From assembly GCA_016342715.1 (NCBI GenBank), contig JAEINW010000007.1, positions 1 through 57,137 of the forward strand: a stretch of 57,137 nucleotides of DNA, in the 5' to 3' direction. This DNA comes from Salinivirgaceae bacterium (lineage in GTDB: Bacteria > Bacteroidota > Bacteroidia > Bacteroidales > SZUA-534). Every line of letters starts with the position of its first letter. The first letter of the stretch is position 1. Below the pieces are notes generated by a model, which had not been told where the DNA came from, searched no databases, and saw only the letters and a list, made by a program, of their open reading frames with translations. A program made the position numbers and the translations under genes. Of the stretch, positions 1-10,113 are shown piece after piece.

Positions 1-87
1 AGCACATTATATGTCTGATATATTGATACTTAACCTGTTTACTATTTAGACTGGTTACACATTAACGTTTTTTTAACAATAAATAAT

Positions 88-119
88 TTTGTTTTGTGTT
101 TAATTTTATCTTACATTTG
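88..119 (+). promoter_or_regulatory. Bacteroidota-type promoter of the ECF sigma gene
   Basis: A TTTG box at 88-91 is followed after 20 nt by TACATTTG at 112-119. This fits the Bacteroidota housekeeping consensus TTTG-N19/20-TAnnTTTG exactly. Transcription would start near 126 and give a leader of about 60 nt before the ATG at 187. That supports the 187 start, because the earlier in-frame ATG at 130 would have almost no leader. Confidence 0.65.
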
Positions 120-186
120 TTAAACATTTTTGTTAATCATTATTAAGTTATTAGTTAAACAAAACAAACCCGTAAAACTTACCACT

Positions 187-696
187 ATGACAGCAATAGA
201 ATTTAACAATAAGCTTTTAGGTATTGAAACAAAGTTGAAATATTTTGCATATAGTTTAACAGCAAATTCTGAAGAAGCAAAAGATTTACTTCAAGAAACC
301 ATGCTAAAAGCATTATCAAATAGAGACAAATTTACAGATCCTCGTAATTTTAATTCATGGGCCTATACTATAATGAAAAACACCTTCATTAATAATTACA
401 GAAGAAATGTAAAATCAAATACCATTTTTAATAAAATGGAGAATAACGAAAACTTGCCTCATAAGCAAGAAGCTATTTCTCCAGAATCGGAACACGCATA
501 TAAAGAAATCAGAAAAAAAGTAGATAATTTACAGGACGACTTCAGGATACCTTTTCAAATGTTTACTGATGGTTTCAAATACAAAGAAATTGCTGAAAAA
601 TTAGAAATACCTATTGGCACGGTGAAAAGTAAAATTTTCTTTGCAAGGCAAAAACTAATGGAAAAACTTCCAGAATATAAAAGCGAATACCGATAA
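187..696 (+). CDS. ECF-family RNA polymerase sigma factor
   Basis: A small sigma-70 family factor of 169 residues that would direct RNA polymerase to a specific promoter set. Region 2 spans about residues 8-75, with the conserved DLLQETMLKAL and FNSWAYTIMKNTFINNYRR stretches. Region 4, the -35-binding helix-turn-helix, spans about 115-165 and includes YKEIAEKLEIPIGTVKSKIFFARQ. An in-frame ATG at 130 would add 19 residues, but family members begin at the MTAIEF position and the promoter ends at about 126, so I chose 187. No anti-sigma gene lies beside it, which is common for the stand-alone Bacteroidia type of ECF factor. A strong terminator follows, so it is monocistronic. Its target genes cannot be inferred here. 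Confidence 0.9.
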   Translation: MTAIEFNNKLLGIETKLKYFAYSLTANSEEAKDLLQETMLKALSNRDKFTDPRNFNSWAYTIMKNTFINNYRRNVKSNTIFNKMENNENLPHKQEAISPESEHAYKEIRKKVDNLQDDFRIPFQMFTDGFKYKEIAEKLEIPIGTVKSKIFFARQKLMEKLPEYKSEYR

Positions 697-719
697 AAGC
701 TTTTTCATCATATAATTCG

Positions 720-741
720 CCCGGCTATGCCGGGTTTTTTT
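720..741 (+). terminator. Rho-independent terminator after the sigma gene
   Basis: A perfect 6-bp GC stem (CCCGGC / GCCGGG, loop TAT) at 720-734 is followed by seven T residues. It lies 24 nt after the sigma-factor stop codon. Confidence 0.9.
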
Positions 742-932
742 ATACCCAATGTTTTATAACAGAACAATAACATGATACCATACTGAAGAATAATCGCTTA
801 AATCCTTGTCTATTGTATTGATTTACTGATCATTTATTATTAAGCAGGAAATTAACAATTCTATGTAACATAATTCAAACAAACCCCTATTTTTATATGT
901 TTAACCACTTGAACAACTAATAAATCCGTAGT

Positions 933-3746
933 ATGGATAAATTTGATTTTTTAAGCAACATATCGGCCGAAGCAATGGATGAACTTTATAGTAAGTTCTT
1001 AGATAACCCCGATAATGTTAACGAACAATGGCAATACTTTTTCAAAGGATTTGACTTTGCCAGAACTAATTTTCCAATAAATGATAGTTCCAATGATAAT
1101 ATATCCTCTAAAGAATTTAATGTTACAAATTTGATTCATGCGTACAGGCAACGCGGTCATTTATTTACTAAAACAAATCCAGTTCGCGAACGCCGAAAAT
1201 ACAAGCCAACACTTGCACCAAACGAATTCAACCTTAGCGATTCAGATTTAAATTCTGAATTTTTAGCAGGGGAACAAATCGGTATTGGAAAAACCACGTT
1301 GAAACACATTATCAGCCATTTAGATCAAACCTATTGTCAATCAATTGGTGTTGAATATTTATATATCCGACAACCTGAAGAAGTAAAGTGGTTAATGAAA
1401 AAGATGGAACCCCAAAGGAATACTCCATCTTTTTCAAACGAAGAAAAAAAGCATATATTTCAACATTTGGTGACTGCTGTTGGGTTTGAAAAATTTATTC
1501 ATAAAAAGTTCACAGGACAAAAGCGTTTTTCATTAGAGGGTGCAGAAACATTAATTCCATCGTTAGATGCTGTAATTGAGCATGGCGCCGATTTAGGAAT
1601 TGAAGAATTTGTAATTGGCATGTCACATCGTGGACGCTTGAATGTGCTGGCAAATACCTTACATAAACCTTATGAAATACTTTTCAGAGAATTTACCGGA
1701 AAATCATATGTTGATTCCATTTCGCTTGGGGATGTAAAATATCATTTAGGCTATGGTAATACCATCACAACCCACAAAGAAAAAAAAGTTAGATTAAACC
1801 TTGCTCCCAATCCTTCGCATCTTGAAACAGTTGGGCCTATTGTACAAGGCATTGCACATGGTAAAATTAAACACAAATACAATGACAATGCTGACAAGCT
1901 TGCTCCGATTTTAATTCATGGAGATGCAGCCATTGCTGGTCAAGGTGTGGTTTACGAAGTTATTCAAATGTCGGAATTGCCTGGATATCAAACCGGAGGG
2001 ACTATTCACTTGGTAATCAACAATCAAGTTGGATTTACAACAAACTATTTAGAAGCTCGTTCAAGCACTTATTGTACTGATGTTGCCAAAGTTACAAGAA
2101 GCCCAGTATTTCATGTAAATGGCGACGACGTTGAAGCATTAATTTACACCATTAAACTCGCCATGGAATATCGACAAAAATTCCATAAAGATGTTTTTAT
2201 CGATATTTTATCGTACCGAAAATATGGACACAATGAAGGTGACGAACCAAGATATACGCAACCCGTTTTATATAAATCGATAGCTCGTCATCCAAACCCA
2301 AGAGATTTATATGCCAATGAATTAATTGAAAGCAAGGTTGCAAGCAAGGAGGAAATTGCCAAATACGAGCAAGACTTTAATGATTTGTTAGAGAAAAAAT
2401 TAGAAATCGCAAAACTTGATTCAAAAGTTGCCATTAAGCAATTTTTAATTGAAGACTGGAAAGACTATCGGCATTCAAATAAAGATGATTTTCAATCGGA
2501 TATAAAAACAAATGTTGCTAAAGAAAAACTTTTAGAATTAGCTAGTTCAATCAATACACTTCCAAATGAAAAGCTCTTCTTCAAAAAAATACTAAAGCTT
2601 CTTGAAGATAGAAAGGCTATGATTCAAAATGATAAATTGGATTGGGCTTTGGGAGAATTATTGGCTTATGCTACCTTATTGGATGAAGGAATACCTGTTC
2701 GTTTAAGCGGTCAGGATTCACAACGAGGAACCTTTACTCACAGACATGCAGCCTTGGCAAAAGAAGAAACTGCCGAAAAATATATTCCTTTACAACATTT
2801 AAATGACAAACAAGCTTCGTTTGATGTTTACAACTCACCTCTGAATGAGTATGGTGTAATGGGTTTTGAATACGGTTATTCCTTATCAGTGCCCTCCGGA
2901 TTAACTATTTGGGAAGCTCAATTTGGCGATTTTCATAATGTGGCACAAGTTATTATCGACCAATACCTTAGTTCTGCTGAAGAAAAGTGGGGCATAATGA
3001 ATGGTTTGGTATTGATGCTACCTCATGGCTATGAAGGTCAAGGACCCGAACATTCAAGTGCAAGAATGGAACGATTCATTACATTATGTGCAAATAATAA
3101 CTTGCAATTAATGAATATCACCACTCCTGCGAATTTGTTCCATGCCCTGCGCATGCAAGTTAAAAGGGAGTTTAGAACTACAATGGTAATATTTACCCCC
3201 AAAAGTTTGCTACGTCATCCACAAGCAGTATCGGAATTAAAAGATTTTTCGGAAGGTAAATTCCAACGAGTAATTGATGATACGGATAATGATTCTGAAA
3301 AAGTAACTCGATTGGTATTTTGCAATGGAAAAATTTATTACGATTTGTTAAAAAAGAAATCGGAATATGGTGTAAAAGATATTGCAATTGTTAGAATTGA
3401 ACAAATATATCCATTACCAAAAAAGGATATTGAACAAATTGTAAACAAGTATAAAAATGCCGTGAAAATTCTTTGGGCTCAAGAAGAACCAATGAATATG
3501 GGAGCCTGGTATTTTATTAAAAACGAATTATCGAACTTACCCATTGAAGGAATTACCAGATTCCCAAGTGGAAGCCCTGCTGTTGGATTAAATGAATTGC
3601 ATCATAAAGAGCAAGATGAAATAATTTATAAAGTATTTAAACCTTGTACCTGCGAATTAAAGAACCCATATTGTGGATTACAATGTAAAACTGGAAAAGA
3701 AAAATTACCCATATTGCATCAGCATAAATATTTTAATTTGATATAA
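933..3746 (+). CDS. sucA: 2-oxoglutarate dehydrogenase E1 component
   Basis: Thiamine-diphosphate-dependent E1 of the cytoplasmic 2-oxoglutarate dehydrogenase complex of the TCA cycle. It decarboxylates 2-oxoglutarate and passes the succinyl group to the lipoyl arm of SucB. The 937 residues begin with the E1o N-terminal helix that docks on E2 ([20 protein letters not shown]). The ThDP/metal region follows (GDAAIAGQG from residue 330, NNQVGFTT at 363-370), then a transketolase-like domain with the [17 protein letters not shown] motif. Length matches the family until the end. There, an unusual tail after KVFKP carries four cysteines (C905, C907, C914, C918) and a final QHKYFNLI. The sucB start codon lies 1 nt beyond the stop, so the two are surely co-transcribed. 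E3 (lpd) is not in the window. Confidence 0.97.
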   Translation: MDKFDFLSNISAEAMDELYSKFLDNPDNVNEQWQYFFKGFDFARTNFPINDSSNDNISSKEFNVTNLIHAYRQRGHLFTKTNPVRERRKYKPTLAPNEFNLSDSDLNSEFLAGEQIGIGKTTLKHIISHLDQTYCQSIGVEYLYIRQPEEVKWLMKKMEPQRNTPSFSNEEKKHIFQHLVTAVGFEKFIHKKFTGQKRFSLEGAETLIPSLDAVIEHGADLGIEEFVIGMSHRGRLNVLANTLHKPYEILFREFTGKSYVDSISLGDVKYHLGYGNTITTHKEKKVRLNLAPNPSHLETVGPIVQGIAHGKIKHKYNDNADKLAPILIHGDAAIAGQGVVYEVIQMSELPGYQTGGTIHLVINNQVGFTTNYLEARSSTYCTDVAKVTRSPVFHVNGDDVEALIYTIKLAMEYRQKFHKDVFIDILSYRKYGHNEGDEPRYTQPVLYKSIARHPNPRDLYANELIESKVASKEEIAKYEQDFNDLLEKKLEIAKLDSKVAIKQFLIEDWKDYRHSNKDDFQSDIKTNVAKEKLLELASSINTLPNEKLFFKKILKLLEDRKAMIQNDKLDWALGELLAYATLLDEGIPVRLSGQDSQRGTFTHRHAALAKEETAEKYIPLQHLNDKQASFDVYNSPLNEYGVMGFEYGYSLSVPSGLTIWEAQFGDFHNVAQVIIDQYLSSAEEKWGIMNGLVLMLPHGYEGQGPEHSSARMERFITLCANNNLQLMNITTPANLFHALRMQVKREFRTTMVIFTPKSLLRHPQAVSELKDFSEGKFQRVIDDTDNDSEKVTRLVFCNGKIYYDLLKKKSEYGVKDIAIVRIEQIYPLPKKDIEQIVNKYKNAVKILWAQEEPMNMGAWYFIKNELSNLPIEGITRFPSGSPAVGLNELHHKEQDEIIYKVFKPCTCELKNPYCGLQCKTGKEKLPILHQHKYFNLI

Positions 3747-3747
3747 A

Positions 3748-4983
3748 ATGAGCAGCATAGATATAAAAATTCCAAGTCCTGGCGAATCAATTACAGAAGT
3801 TGAAATAGCTAGTTGGTTTGTTAAAAATGGCGATTATGTTAATAAAGATCAGGAAATTGCCGAATTAGAATCTGATAAAGCCACCTTAACATTATCAGCG
3901 GCAGCAGCAGGTATAATTACAATAATAGCACAAGAGGGAGAATCCACTGAAGTTGGTTCTACTGCCTGTACTATTGACACTTCAGCTGCAGCACCCGAAA
4001 AACAAAAAACTAGCGAAGCTAATCAGGAAGCGGTTAAAGAGGAAAAACCTTCAAAGCAAATTATCTCAGATGGAACAACATCTTCGAAAGAAGAGATTAA
4101 AATTACTCCTGTTGCTCAAAAAATACTTGAAGAAAAAGGCATATCGAAAGAAGAATTTCTTTCAAAACTGCATAGAATAACATCTAAAGAAATAGATTTT
4201 GTGCTATCGGCATCTGATTCAAACAATAATAGCCCAACAGTTAATTTTGAAGAAAGAGAGGCGACAAAAACAAAAATGTCGTCGTTACGGCGCAAATTAA
4301 GCCAACGTTTGGTTCATGTGAAAAATCAAACAGCCATGTTAACTACTTTTAATGAAATAAACATGAAAGCAGTTATGGATTTGCGAGCAAAATATAAAAA
4401 CGAATTTATTGAAAAATTTGGTGTTAAACTGGGTTTCATGTCTTTCTTCACAAAAGCAGCATCTATTGCATTACAATACCACCCAAATGTGAATGCAATG
4501 ATTGATGGAGAAGAAATTATTAACTACAATTACACCGATATAGGTATTGCTGTGCAAACACCAAAAGGCTTAATGGTTCCAGTGATTCGTGATGTAGATA
4601 AAATGTCGCTTTCACAAACTGAAATAGAAATTGCCCGAATGGCAGAAAAAGCACGAAATGCAAAAATATCACTCGATGAAATGTCTGGTGGAACATTTAC
4701 CATTACTAATGGTGGCGTTTTTGGTTCTTTATTATCAACTCCCATTTTAAATCCTCCTCAGGCTGGAATTTTGGGTATGCATAATATTCAGGAAAGGCCA
4801 ATTGCAGAAAATGGACTAGTGCTAATTCGCCCAATGATGTACGTTGCACTTTCGTATGATCATCGATTGGTTGATGGAAAAGATTCTGTAGGTTTTTTGG
4901 TTAAACTAAAAGAATTAATTGAGAATCCAGAAAAGATGCTTTTTAATGGGAACGATCCGGCTAAAAAATTAATTATGGAATAG
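3748..4983 (+). CDS. sucB: 2-oxoglutarate dehydrogenase E2, dihydrolipoyl succinyltransferase
   Basis: Core acyltransferase of the 2-oxoglutarate dehydrogenase complex. It moves the succinyl group from lipoyl-lysine to CoA. The 411 residues comprise one N-terminal lipoyl domain (residues 1-78, lipoylated K44 in ELESDKATL) and a charged linker (80-120). A peripheral subunit-binding segment follows (about 122-155, [19 protein letters not shown]). The C-terminal catalytic domain ends with the diagnostic YDHRLVDG, in which H372 and D376 are the catalytic pair. The single lipoyl domain and the placement directly after sucA separate it from the branched-chain-type E2 near 22 kb. The gene converges with the M28 peptidase gene, and no clear terminator is visible in the 27-nt gap. 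Confidence 0.96.
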   Translation: MSSIDIKIPSPGESITEVEIASWFVKNGDYVNKDQEIAELESDKATLTLSAAAAGIITIIAQEGESTEVGSTACTIDTSAAAPEKQKTSEANQEAVKEEKPSKQIISDGTTSSKEEIKITPVAQKILEEKGISKEEFLSKLHRITSKEIDFVLSASDSNNNSPTVNFEEREATKTKMSSLRRKLSQRLVHVKNQTAMLTTFNEINMKAVMDLRAKYKNEFIEKFGVKLGFMSFFTKAASIALQYHPNVNAMIDGEEIINYNYTDIGIAVQTPKGLMVPVIRDVDKMSLSQTEIEIARMAEKARNAKISLDEMSGGTFTITNGGVFGSLLSTPILNPPQAGILGMHNIQERPIAENGLVLIRPMMYVALSYDHRLVDGKDSVGFLVKLKELIENPEKMLFNGNDPAKKLIME

Positions 4984-5010
4984 TTCACACAAAAAAATAA
5001 GCCTGATTTT

Positions 5011-6558
5011 TTATTGATCTTGCTGATTTTTTCGTAAAGGATAATTTACCGTATCCATAGAAATCTGGTAAACAAATTTTGACAATAAATTCGTAATGTT
5101 TGTCAGATTCGAATAATTAATTTTTTCAGGAACATCATTGGGTGTGTGGTAATCTTCATGCAATCCTGTGAAAAACAAAGCTATAGGAACTCCTTTTTTG
5201 TAAAAACTATAATGATCGGAGCCATACTTAAAAATTAGCATTTCCTTTGGACCAGGCTTATTAGAAACCTTAAAATATCGTGCATTTCTCATTTGCTTTT
5301 TCCCAAGTTTAAAATAGTCTTTACTATTCTCTCCTAATGTTAATAAATAAACAAAATCTCGATCCTCAGTATGCCGTTCATCCCAGCGGCCAACCATGTC
5401 TATATTTATATTAAGAACGGTTTCATCTAAGCTAAAAATCGGATCCTGAACATAGGCTTGCGACCCAAATAAACCTATCTCTTCGCCTGAAAATGTTAAA
5501 AATAAAATATTCCGACAAGGTTTTTTTTCATTTGAAAAATATTGCGACAATTGACGGGCAGCTTCTAATACAGCTGAAACTCCCGATGCATTATCGTCTG
5601 CACCATAATTAATATTTCCCTCTACTTCTCCAATATGATCGTAATGCGCAGTAATAACAATGGTTTGCGTAGTATCTTTACCATAAATTATTCCACCCAC
5701 ATTTTCAACTTTTGTTTTTTCAATAGATTTATCGTAATCTGAAATTAGCGTTAAATCATAATGTGGAAAGGTGTCCAAAATTAAACTTCCTGTCTTCAAA
5801 TTGTCCTTGGCAATTTGCTCCAGTTGCTCATCACTTATCCCAAAAACTTTTTCCATCACATTTTGAAAACAGTAATAAATTCGTAAGGAATCTTCTACGC
5901 TTGGATTGGCCCATTCCTCCTCAATCCTAGACATATAATATCGATCAAAATCCTTTGGTAAGGAGTAATACGAAAGCTCATAATCAACGCTCCATGCTTT
6001 TTCAACATCTTTGTTTTTTTCTGGAAACAATATAACAAAGTTCTTGTTCCCATAAGTTTTCCTTATTTGCTTAATCTTCTCAAATGCTTGTTTCGGACAA
6101 TGAGCAATAAATGCGATAGTTTTACCCTCAATTTCAATATTCTCAATTTCTTTTTCTGTTCCATATCCACAGAATAAAAGACTCGACTTAATTGTATCTG
6201 TATGATTATTTGAACCTGCAAAATAAAAATCCCAAGGCCAAAAAATACGATTATCATTATTTTTTATCGTATGAATCTCTTGGGGTTTTTTACTAAGATA
6301 ATAGTATTGATAGTAGGAATTATTTGGCAGCTTACTTAAGCCATAACTCTCAAAAGCGTTAGAAATGTATTTTGCAGCCATTTTTTGACCTTCGGAGCCC
6401 GTGGCTCGCCCTTTTAGTTCTTCAGAAGCTAAGTGATAAACATGATGCTTAATAGTGTCTTTTGATGCAACAAAATTTTGCCCAAAACTAGCCAAGCCAA
6501 CACACACGATTAAACTAAAAAATATTACAAACCTTTTAAAAAATTTGAATACCATCAT
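5011..6558 (-). CDS. Secreted M28-family zinc aminopeptidase
   Basis: A di-zinc exopeptidase with an N-terminal signal peptide (FFKRFVIFFSLIVCVGLASFGQ, residues about 5-27), so it acts in the periplasm or outside. The catalytic domain occupies about residues 285-500. Its metal and catalytic residues are visible: H305 and D307 in AHYDHIG, D321 in GADDNASG, E359/E360 in FSGEEIG, D387 in NIDMVGR, and H471 in DYHTPND. Residues 30-280 hold the usual N-terminal and PA-like insert region, including LASEELKGRATGSEGQ. The start at 6558 gives two consecutive methionines; either could be used. The gene is 42 nt downstream of the AlkD-like gene and may be read through from it. The substrate is unknown; members of this family usually cleave neutral or basic N-terminal residues. 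Confidence 0.93.
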   Translation of the reverse strand: MMVFKFFKRFVIFFSLIVCVGLASFGQNFVASKDTIKHHVYHLASEELKGRATGSEGQKMAAKYISNAFESYGLSKLPNNSYYQYYYLSKKPQEIHTIKNNDNRIFWPWDFYFAGSNNHTDTIKSSLLFCGYGTEKEIENIEIEGKTIAFIAHCPKQAFEKIKQIRKTYGNKNFVILFPEKNKDVEKAWSVDYELSYYSLPKDFDRYYMSRIEEEWANPSVEDSLRIYYCFQNVMEKVFGISDEQLEQIAKDNLKTGSLILDTFPHYDLTLISDYDKSIEKTKVENVGGIIYGKDTTQTIVITAHYDHIGEVEGNINYGADDNASGVSAVLEAARQLSQYFSNEKKPCRNILFLTFSGEEIGLFGSQAYVQDPIFSLDETVLNINIDMVGRWDERHTEDRDFVYLLTLGENSKDYFKLGKKQMRNARYFKVSNKPGPKEMLIFKYGSDHYSFYKKGVPIALFFTGLHEDYHTPNDVPEKINYSNLTNITNLLSKFVYQISMDTVNYPLRKNQQDQ

Positions 6559-6600
6559 AAATTATTAAAACAATTAGTTTACACAAAAAAAAGTAGCCCC

Positions 6601-7317
6601 TTAAATTAAACCTTTTAAATATGATAGTCGTAAAGGTTCTTCAAACTTCTCAATAGCATATCTTAACATGGTACGAGGCATGGTTTTGTAATAGTGATTT
6701 AAAAATTCCAATTCTACTTCACGATTTCTATTTCCAATTTCACGTAACATCCATCCCACGGCTTTATGAATTATATCGTGCTTATGATTAATAAGAATTT
6801 CTGCAATTTTTAAGGTCAATTCAAATTCATTTTTCCTGATGTGATAAAAAGTTCCAATCATGGCAACTCTGTTTTTCCATAAACCTGACTCCTTTGACAA
6901 TTTTAAAAGAATTCCACTATTATTTTCAAATTCCCAAAATCCCAAAATATGATGGGCAGATGCATCCACTAAATCCCAATTATTAACATAATCCAAATTA
7001 TCAATATAACCTTTGGCAATGCTGTCAAAATCAATGGTAGTTATTTTTTTATTTTTGACTTTTAATTCAAGAATAAATAAAGCTAATAATCGTATTTCAT
7101 GAATCTCATCTTTCAGCAAAGTAAAAACATCGTCAATTGCAATGGTCTTATACTTTTTTGCTAAATTCCTTAATATCGGATTTCTTATTCCAGCAAAAAC
7201 ATCACCTTCGCCATATCCACCTGGAATACACTTAAAGAATTTTTTATATAAAACTATTCTATCTGTTTCTGAACTAGCAAGTGCTTCTAATTTTATCTCT
7301 TTAATTATTGTGCTCAT
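6601..7317 (-). CDS. AlkD-like DNA alkylation repair protein
   Basis: A 238-residue all-helical HEAT-like protein of the DNA alkylation repair family, whose AlkD members remove N3/N7-alkylated purines. Typical family segments are visible: the N-terminal FFKCIPGGYGEGDVFAGIRNPILRNLAKKYK, then LLKDEIHEIRLLALFIL, YVNNWDLVDASAHHILG, KNRVAMIGTFYHIRK, HDIIHKAVGWMLREIGNR, and the final MPRTMLRYAIEKF. The NWDLVD and AVGWMLRE stretches carry the catalytic-face residues of AlkD. Its start codon overlaps the stop of the upstream sensor gene by 4 nt (ATGA), implying translational coupling. The functional link between a ligand sensor and a repair enzyme is unclear. Confidence 0.92.
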   Translation of the reverse strand: MSTIIKEIKLEALASSETDRIVLYKKFFKCIPGGYGEGDVFAGIRNPILRNLAKKYKTIAIDDVFTLLKDEIHEIRLLALFILELKVKNKKITTIDFDSIAKGYIDNLDYVNNWDLVDASAHHILGFWEFENNSGILLKLSKESGLWKNRVAMIGTFYHIRKNEFELTLKIAEILINHKHDIIHKAVGWMLREIGNRNREVELEFLNHYYKTMPRTMLRYAIEKFEEPLRLSYLKGLI

Positions 7318-10022
7318 TTCTTTACAAACTCGCTAACGTCAAATGCCAATTTCATTACTTTATAAACATTGCCATTCTCGTCTTTTATTGGGGTGTATGT
7401 TTCCGACAACCAAACATCTTTTTTATTTACAGTAATTTTATTGGTGTCTTTTTTAACTTCTCCTCCAACTATTTCATTCCAAAAAGCTAAATACTGACTT
7501 TCTGATTTCCCTTTAAAATCAAAACCGTCTTTATGATGTGTCCCAATAATTTCAGCTCTATCAATTCCAAATAAGTCTAACACAGCTGCGTTAATATCAA
7601 TAATAAATCCTTCGATATTATACTGAATCATATAGGTTGAATTACTAATTGACTCAACAATTCCTTCTAATTCCACTTGTTTTTTCCTTGATTCAATCTC
7701 CATTTTTTTAAGGTCAGTGATGTCTTTAGAAATTCCAAAAGTACCAATACAATTACCTTCTCCATCAAGCAATGGCATTTTTGTTACCGAATTCCATTGA
7801 GTTGTTCCATCCCCCTTTTGCTCTTTTTGAATTTGATTTTTGATGCCCGATTTCGAGTTTATTATTTCCTGCTCATCGTTGTAATATTTTTGAGCCTCAG
7901 CGTGTCCTCTAAAATCAAAATCAGATTTTCCAACAATAGCGTCAACAGACTTAAGCCCAAATAAGTGCAACATCGATTTACTAATTCGTAAGAATTTACT
8001 ATTCAAATCTTTAAAGTAAATGTAATCAGGAATATTATCAAGAAGCGAATTCAAAAGGGCACTTTGCTTAGTTAAACTCTCTTTCATTTCTTCATTTACC
8101 AAATGCTGACGCTGCAGATCTTCTTGAGTAGCTTGCATCTCTTCAAGATTTTGTCGCATTTCTTCTTCTTGAGCTGCTAACTCTTCACTTTGCAGCTGAC
8201 TTGCTCTTAGTAACTTTGAGGTTTTTTCGTTCGTACGAACACTTGAAATAGTAGCTCCAATACTTTCTCCCAGCTTCTCAACAAACTCCACTTCGTGCAA
8301 TTCTAATTCTTTAAACGAAGCAATTTCAATAACCGCATAAACTTCATCATTAAGTATACATGGTACAATTAGCACACAATTTGGATTTGCTGTTCCTAAT
8401 CCCGAAGTAATATTTACATAATTGCTAGGAATATCTTTTAATAAAATGGTTTTCTTTTCGTAAGCACAACGCCCCACAAGTCCTTCCCCAATATGAATTT
8501 CCTTTGAAACAAACTTGTCGCGATTATAGGCAATTGCTGTAATTAATTCATAAAACCTATTATCCGAATTATTTTGATCGTCTTCGTTTAAAACAAATAA
8601 GGCTCCCTGATTAACTTCAAGATAATTAATAAGATTCGTCATAATGTTGAATCCTAATTTCTTCATATCATTATTATCCTGACGTAATATTTCTGCAAAC
8701 TTGGCTATTCCCTGTGTTCCCCAATTTCTAATGGCTTCTTCTTGTTTTCTTGCTTCTTCTTCATTTTTATTCTTAAATAAACTATTGCGCATATTGAGTA
8801 GTGCCATACCCAATTGATCTTTATCACCAAGTAAAGTGTACTCATTTTCCAAATTGCCTTTCCCTATCTCTAGCGCAAAACTTTCAGTTTTTTTGAGTCC
8901 TTTAATTACTTTTGTTAACGAATCGCTCATTTCTTGCAATTCATCACCCGTTTTTATTTCAAGATTATCAGTGCTTTTAGTATCGCCTTTGGCAAGCAAA
9001 TCAAGTATTCCTGTAACTTTTTTAATCGGGCTAATTACTCTTTTGGTAGTAAACCATATAGCAAAAATCATTACTATGATTCCAATTACCCCAAAAATAG
9101 CAGATTTCCGAAGTGATCTCATTGAAACTTCAAGAACCTTATGCATAGGAACCGTCACTTCAACAACCCAAGCTTTTTCTTTGTTACCAAAATCAAAGGG
9201 AACAAAATATGAATAATAGGATTTCTTTTCAAAATTTGAAGAAAATGAAAATTCTTTACCATTTTTTATTTTTCTTTCAACGTCCCAATTGGCATTATCT
9301 TCTGGGAAATTTGTAGCAAATTTTTTACCAATAAAATCTTTAACCGAATGTGCTACAAATATTGAGGAGTTAGACATTACAGTAATAAACCCGCCTTCGT
9401 ATATATAGGAATTTTCAATAAAATCATCAAAAAATGCTAAATCTAAGCTAATACCAAACTGACCGACTATATTGCTATTATTATAGATCGGAGCAAAAAT
9501 ATCAATTATTAACCTATTTTCTTCGTAGTAAGGCTCAGAAACTGTAATGTTTGAATTCCCCGATACTTTTGTCTGATAATTTTGAACAAGCGAAGGTGAG
9601 TTAATTTTTCGAGCAATGCTTTTATCTTTTTTCGATGCTTTAAATAAAACTGAATTCATCGAATTATCTCCATCAATAAGCCCTTCATTCCAGAATGTCC
9701 AGCAATAATTTATTTGAGTATGCCTTTTTAGTTGATTACTCATCAAATACTGAACTTCTTGTGTGCTTATTGATTTTTCATCAGAAAATTTTACAGTGTA
9801 CAAATCTGCTGCAGCATCTACAAAACCAATATATTTATCAAAAATACCTTTAACTGCTTTTGCATTTTTTTCAGCCATCAATTGCGTATAATCGTGTGCA
9901 TTATCCACAGCTAATCTATTATTACGTAAAGCTACATAGCTTCCAATAACAATAAATACAATAATAACAGTAGAAATAATAAAGAGTAAAATTTTTGCCT
10001 GAAGGTTATTTCTTAAATTCAT
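7314..10022 (-). CDS. Membrane sensor: Cache-HAMP-GAF-PAS-PAS protein without an output domain
   Basis: A 902-residue membrane sensor. TM1 is near residues 9-31. An extracytoplasmic dCache-type domain covers about 35-300 (VQNYQTKVSGNSNITVSEPYYEE, GQFGISLDLAFFDDF). TM2 is near 308-328, followed by HAMP (about 330-390). A GAF domain (about 440-600) leads to a glutamate-rich coiled coil (EELAAQEEEMRQNLEEMQATQEDLQ). Two PAS/PAC domains close the protein (about 660-785 and 790-902, with GTFGISKDITDLKKME and MKLAFDVSEFVKK). It stops there: no histidine kinase, GGDEF, EAL, guanylate cyclase or MCP domain follows, and the stop codon overlaps the AlkD start. A frameshift is unlikely because the next 700 bases encode AlkD in another frame. 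It may signal to a kinase in trans through the coiled coil. Confidence 0.88.
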   Translation of the reverse strand: MNLRNNLQAKILLFIISTVIIVFIVIGSYVALRNNRLAVDNAHDYTQLMAEKNAKAVKGIFDKYIGFVDAAADLYTVKFSDEKSISTQEVQYLMSNQLKRHTQINYCWTFWNEGLIDGDNSMNSVLFKASKKDKSIARKINSPSLVQNYQTKVSGNSNITVSEPYYEENRLIIDIFAPIYNNSNIVGQFGISLDLAFFDDFIENSYIYEGGFITVMSNSSIFVAHSVKDFIGKKFATNFPEDNANWDVERKIKNGKEFSFSSNFEKKSYYSYFVPFDFGNKEKAWVVEVTVPMHKVLEVSMRSLRKSAIFGVIGIIVMIFAIWFTTKRVISPIKKVTGILDLLAKGDTKSTDNLEIKTGDELQEMSDSLTKVIKGLKKTESFALEIGKGNLENEYTLLGDKDQLGMALLNMRNSLFKNKNEEEARKQEEAIRNWGTQGIAKFAEILRQDNNDMKKLGFNIMTNLINYLEVNQGALFVLNEDDQNNSDNRFYELITAIAYNRDKFVSKEIHIGEGLVGRCAYEKKTILLKDIPSNYVNITSGLGTANPNCVLIVPCILNDEVYAVIEIASFKELELHEVEFVEKLGESIGATISSVRTNEKTSKLLRASQLQSEELAAQEEEMRQNLEEMQATQEDLQRQHLVNEEMKESLTKQSALLNSLLDNIPDYIYFKDLNSKFLRISKSMLHLFGLKSVDAIVGKSDFDFRGHAEAQKYYNDEQEIINSKSGIKNQIQKEQKGDGTTQWNSVTKMPLLDGEGNCIGTFGISKDITDLKKMEIESRKKQVELEGIVESISNSTYMIQYNIEGFIIDINAAVLDLFGIDRAEIIGTHHKDGFDFKGKSESQYLAFWNEIVGGEVKKDTNKITVNKKDVWLSETYTPIKDENGNVYKVMKLAFDVSEFVKK

Positions 10023-10113
10023 AAAAATAAGTTTTGTTTATTGTAGCTAGCGCCTAATAACAGGTTAAACGAACCTAAAATTAACATAAAAAAACAAAAT
10101 ATAAAATGTAAGT

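Noticed and set aside
130..186. Upstream in-frame ATG for the sigma factor at 130
   Set aside because: The promoter's -7 box ends at 119, leaving almost no leader, and the 19 added residues do not match the family N-terminus.
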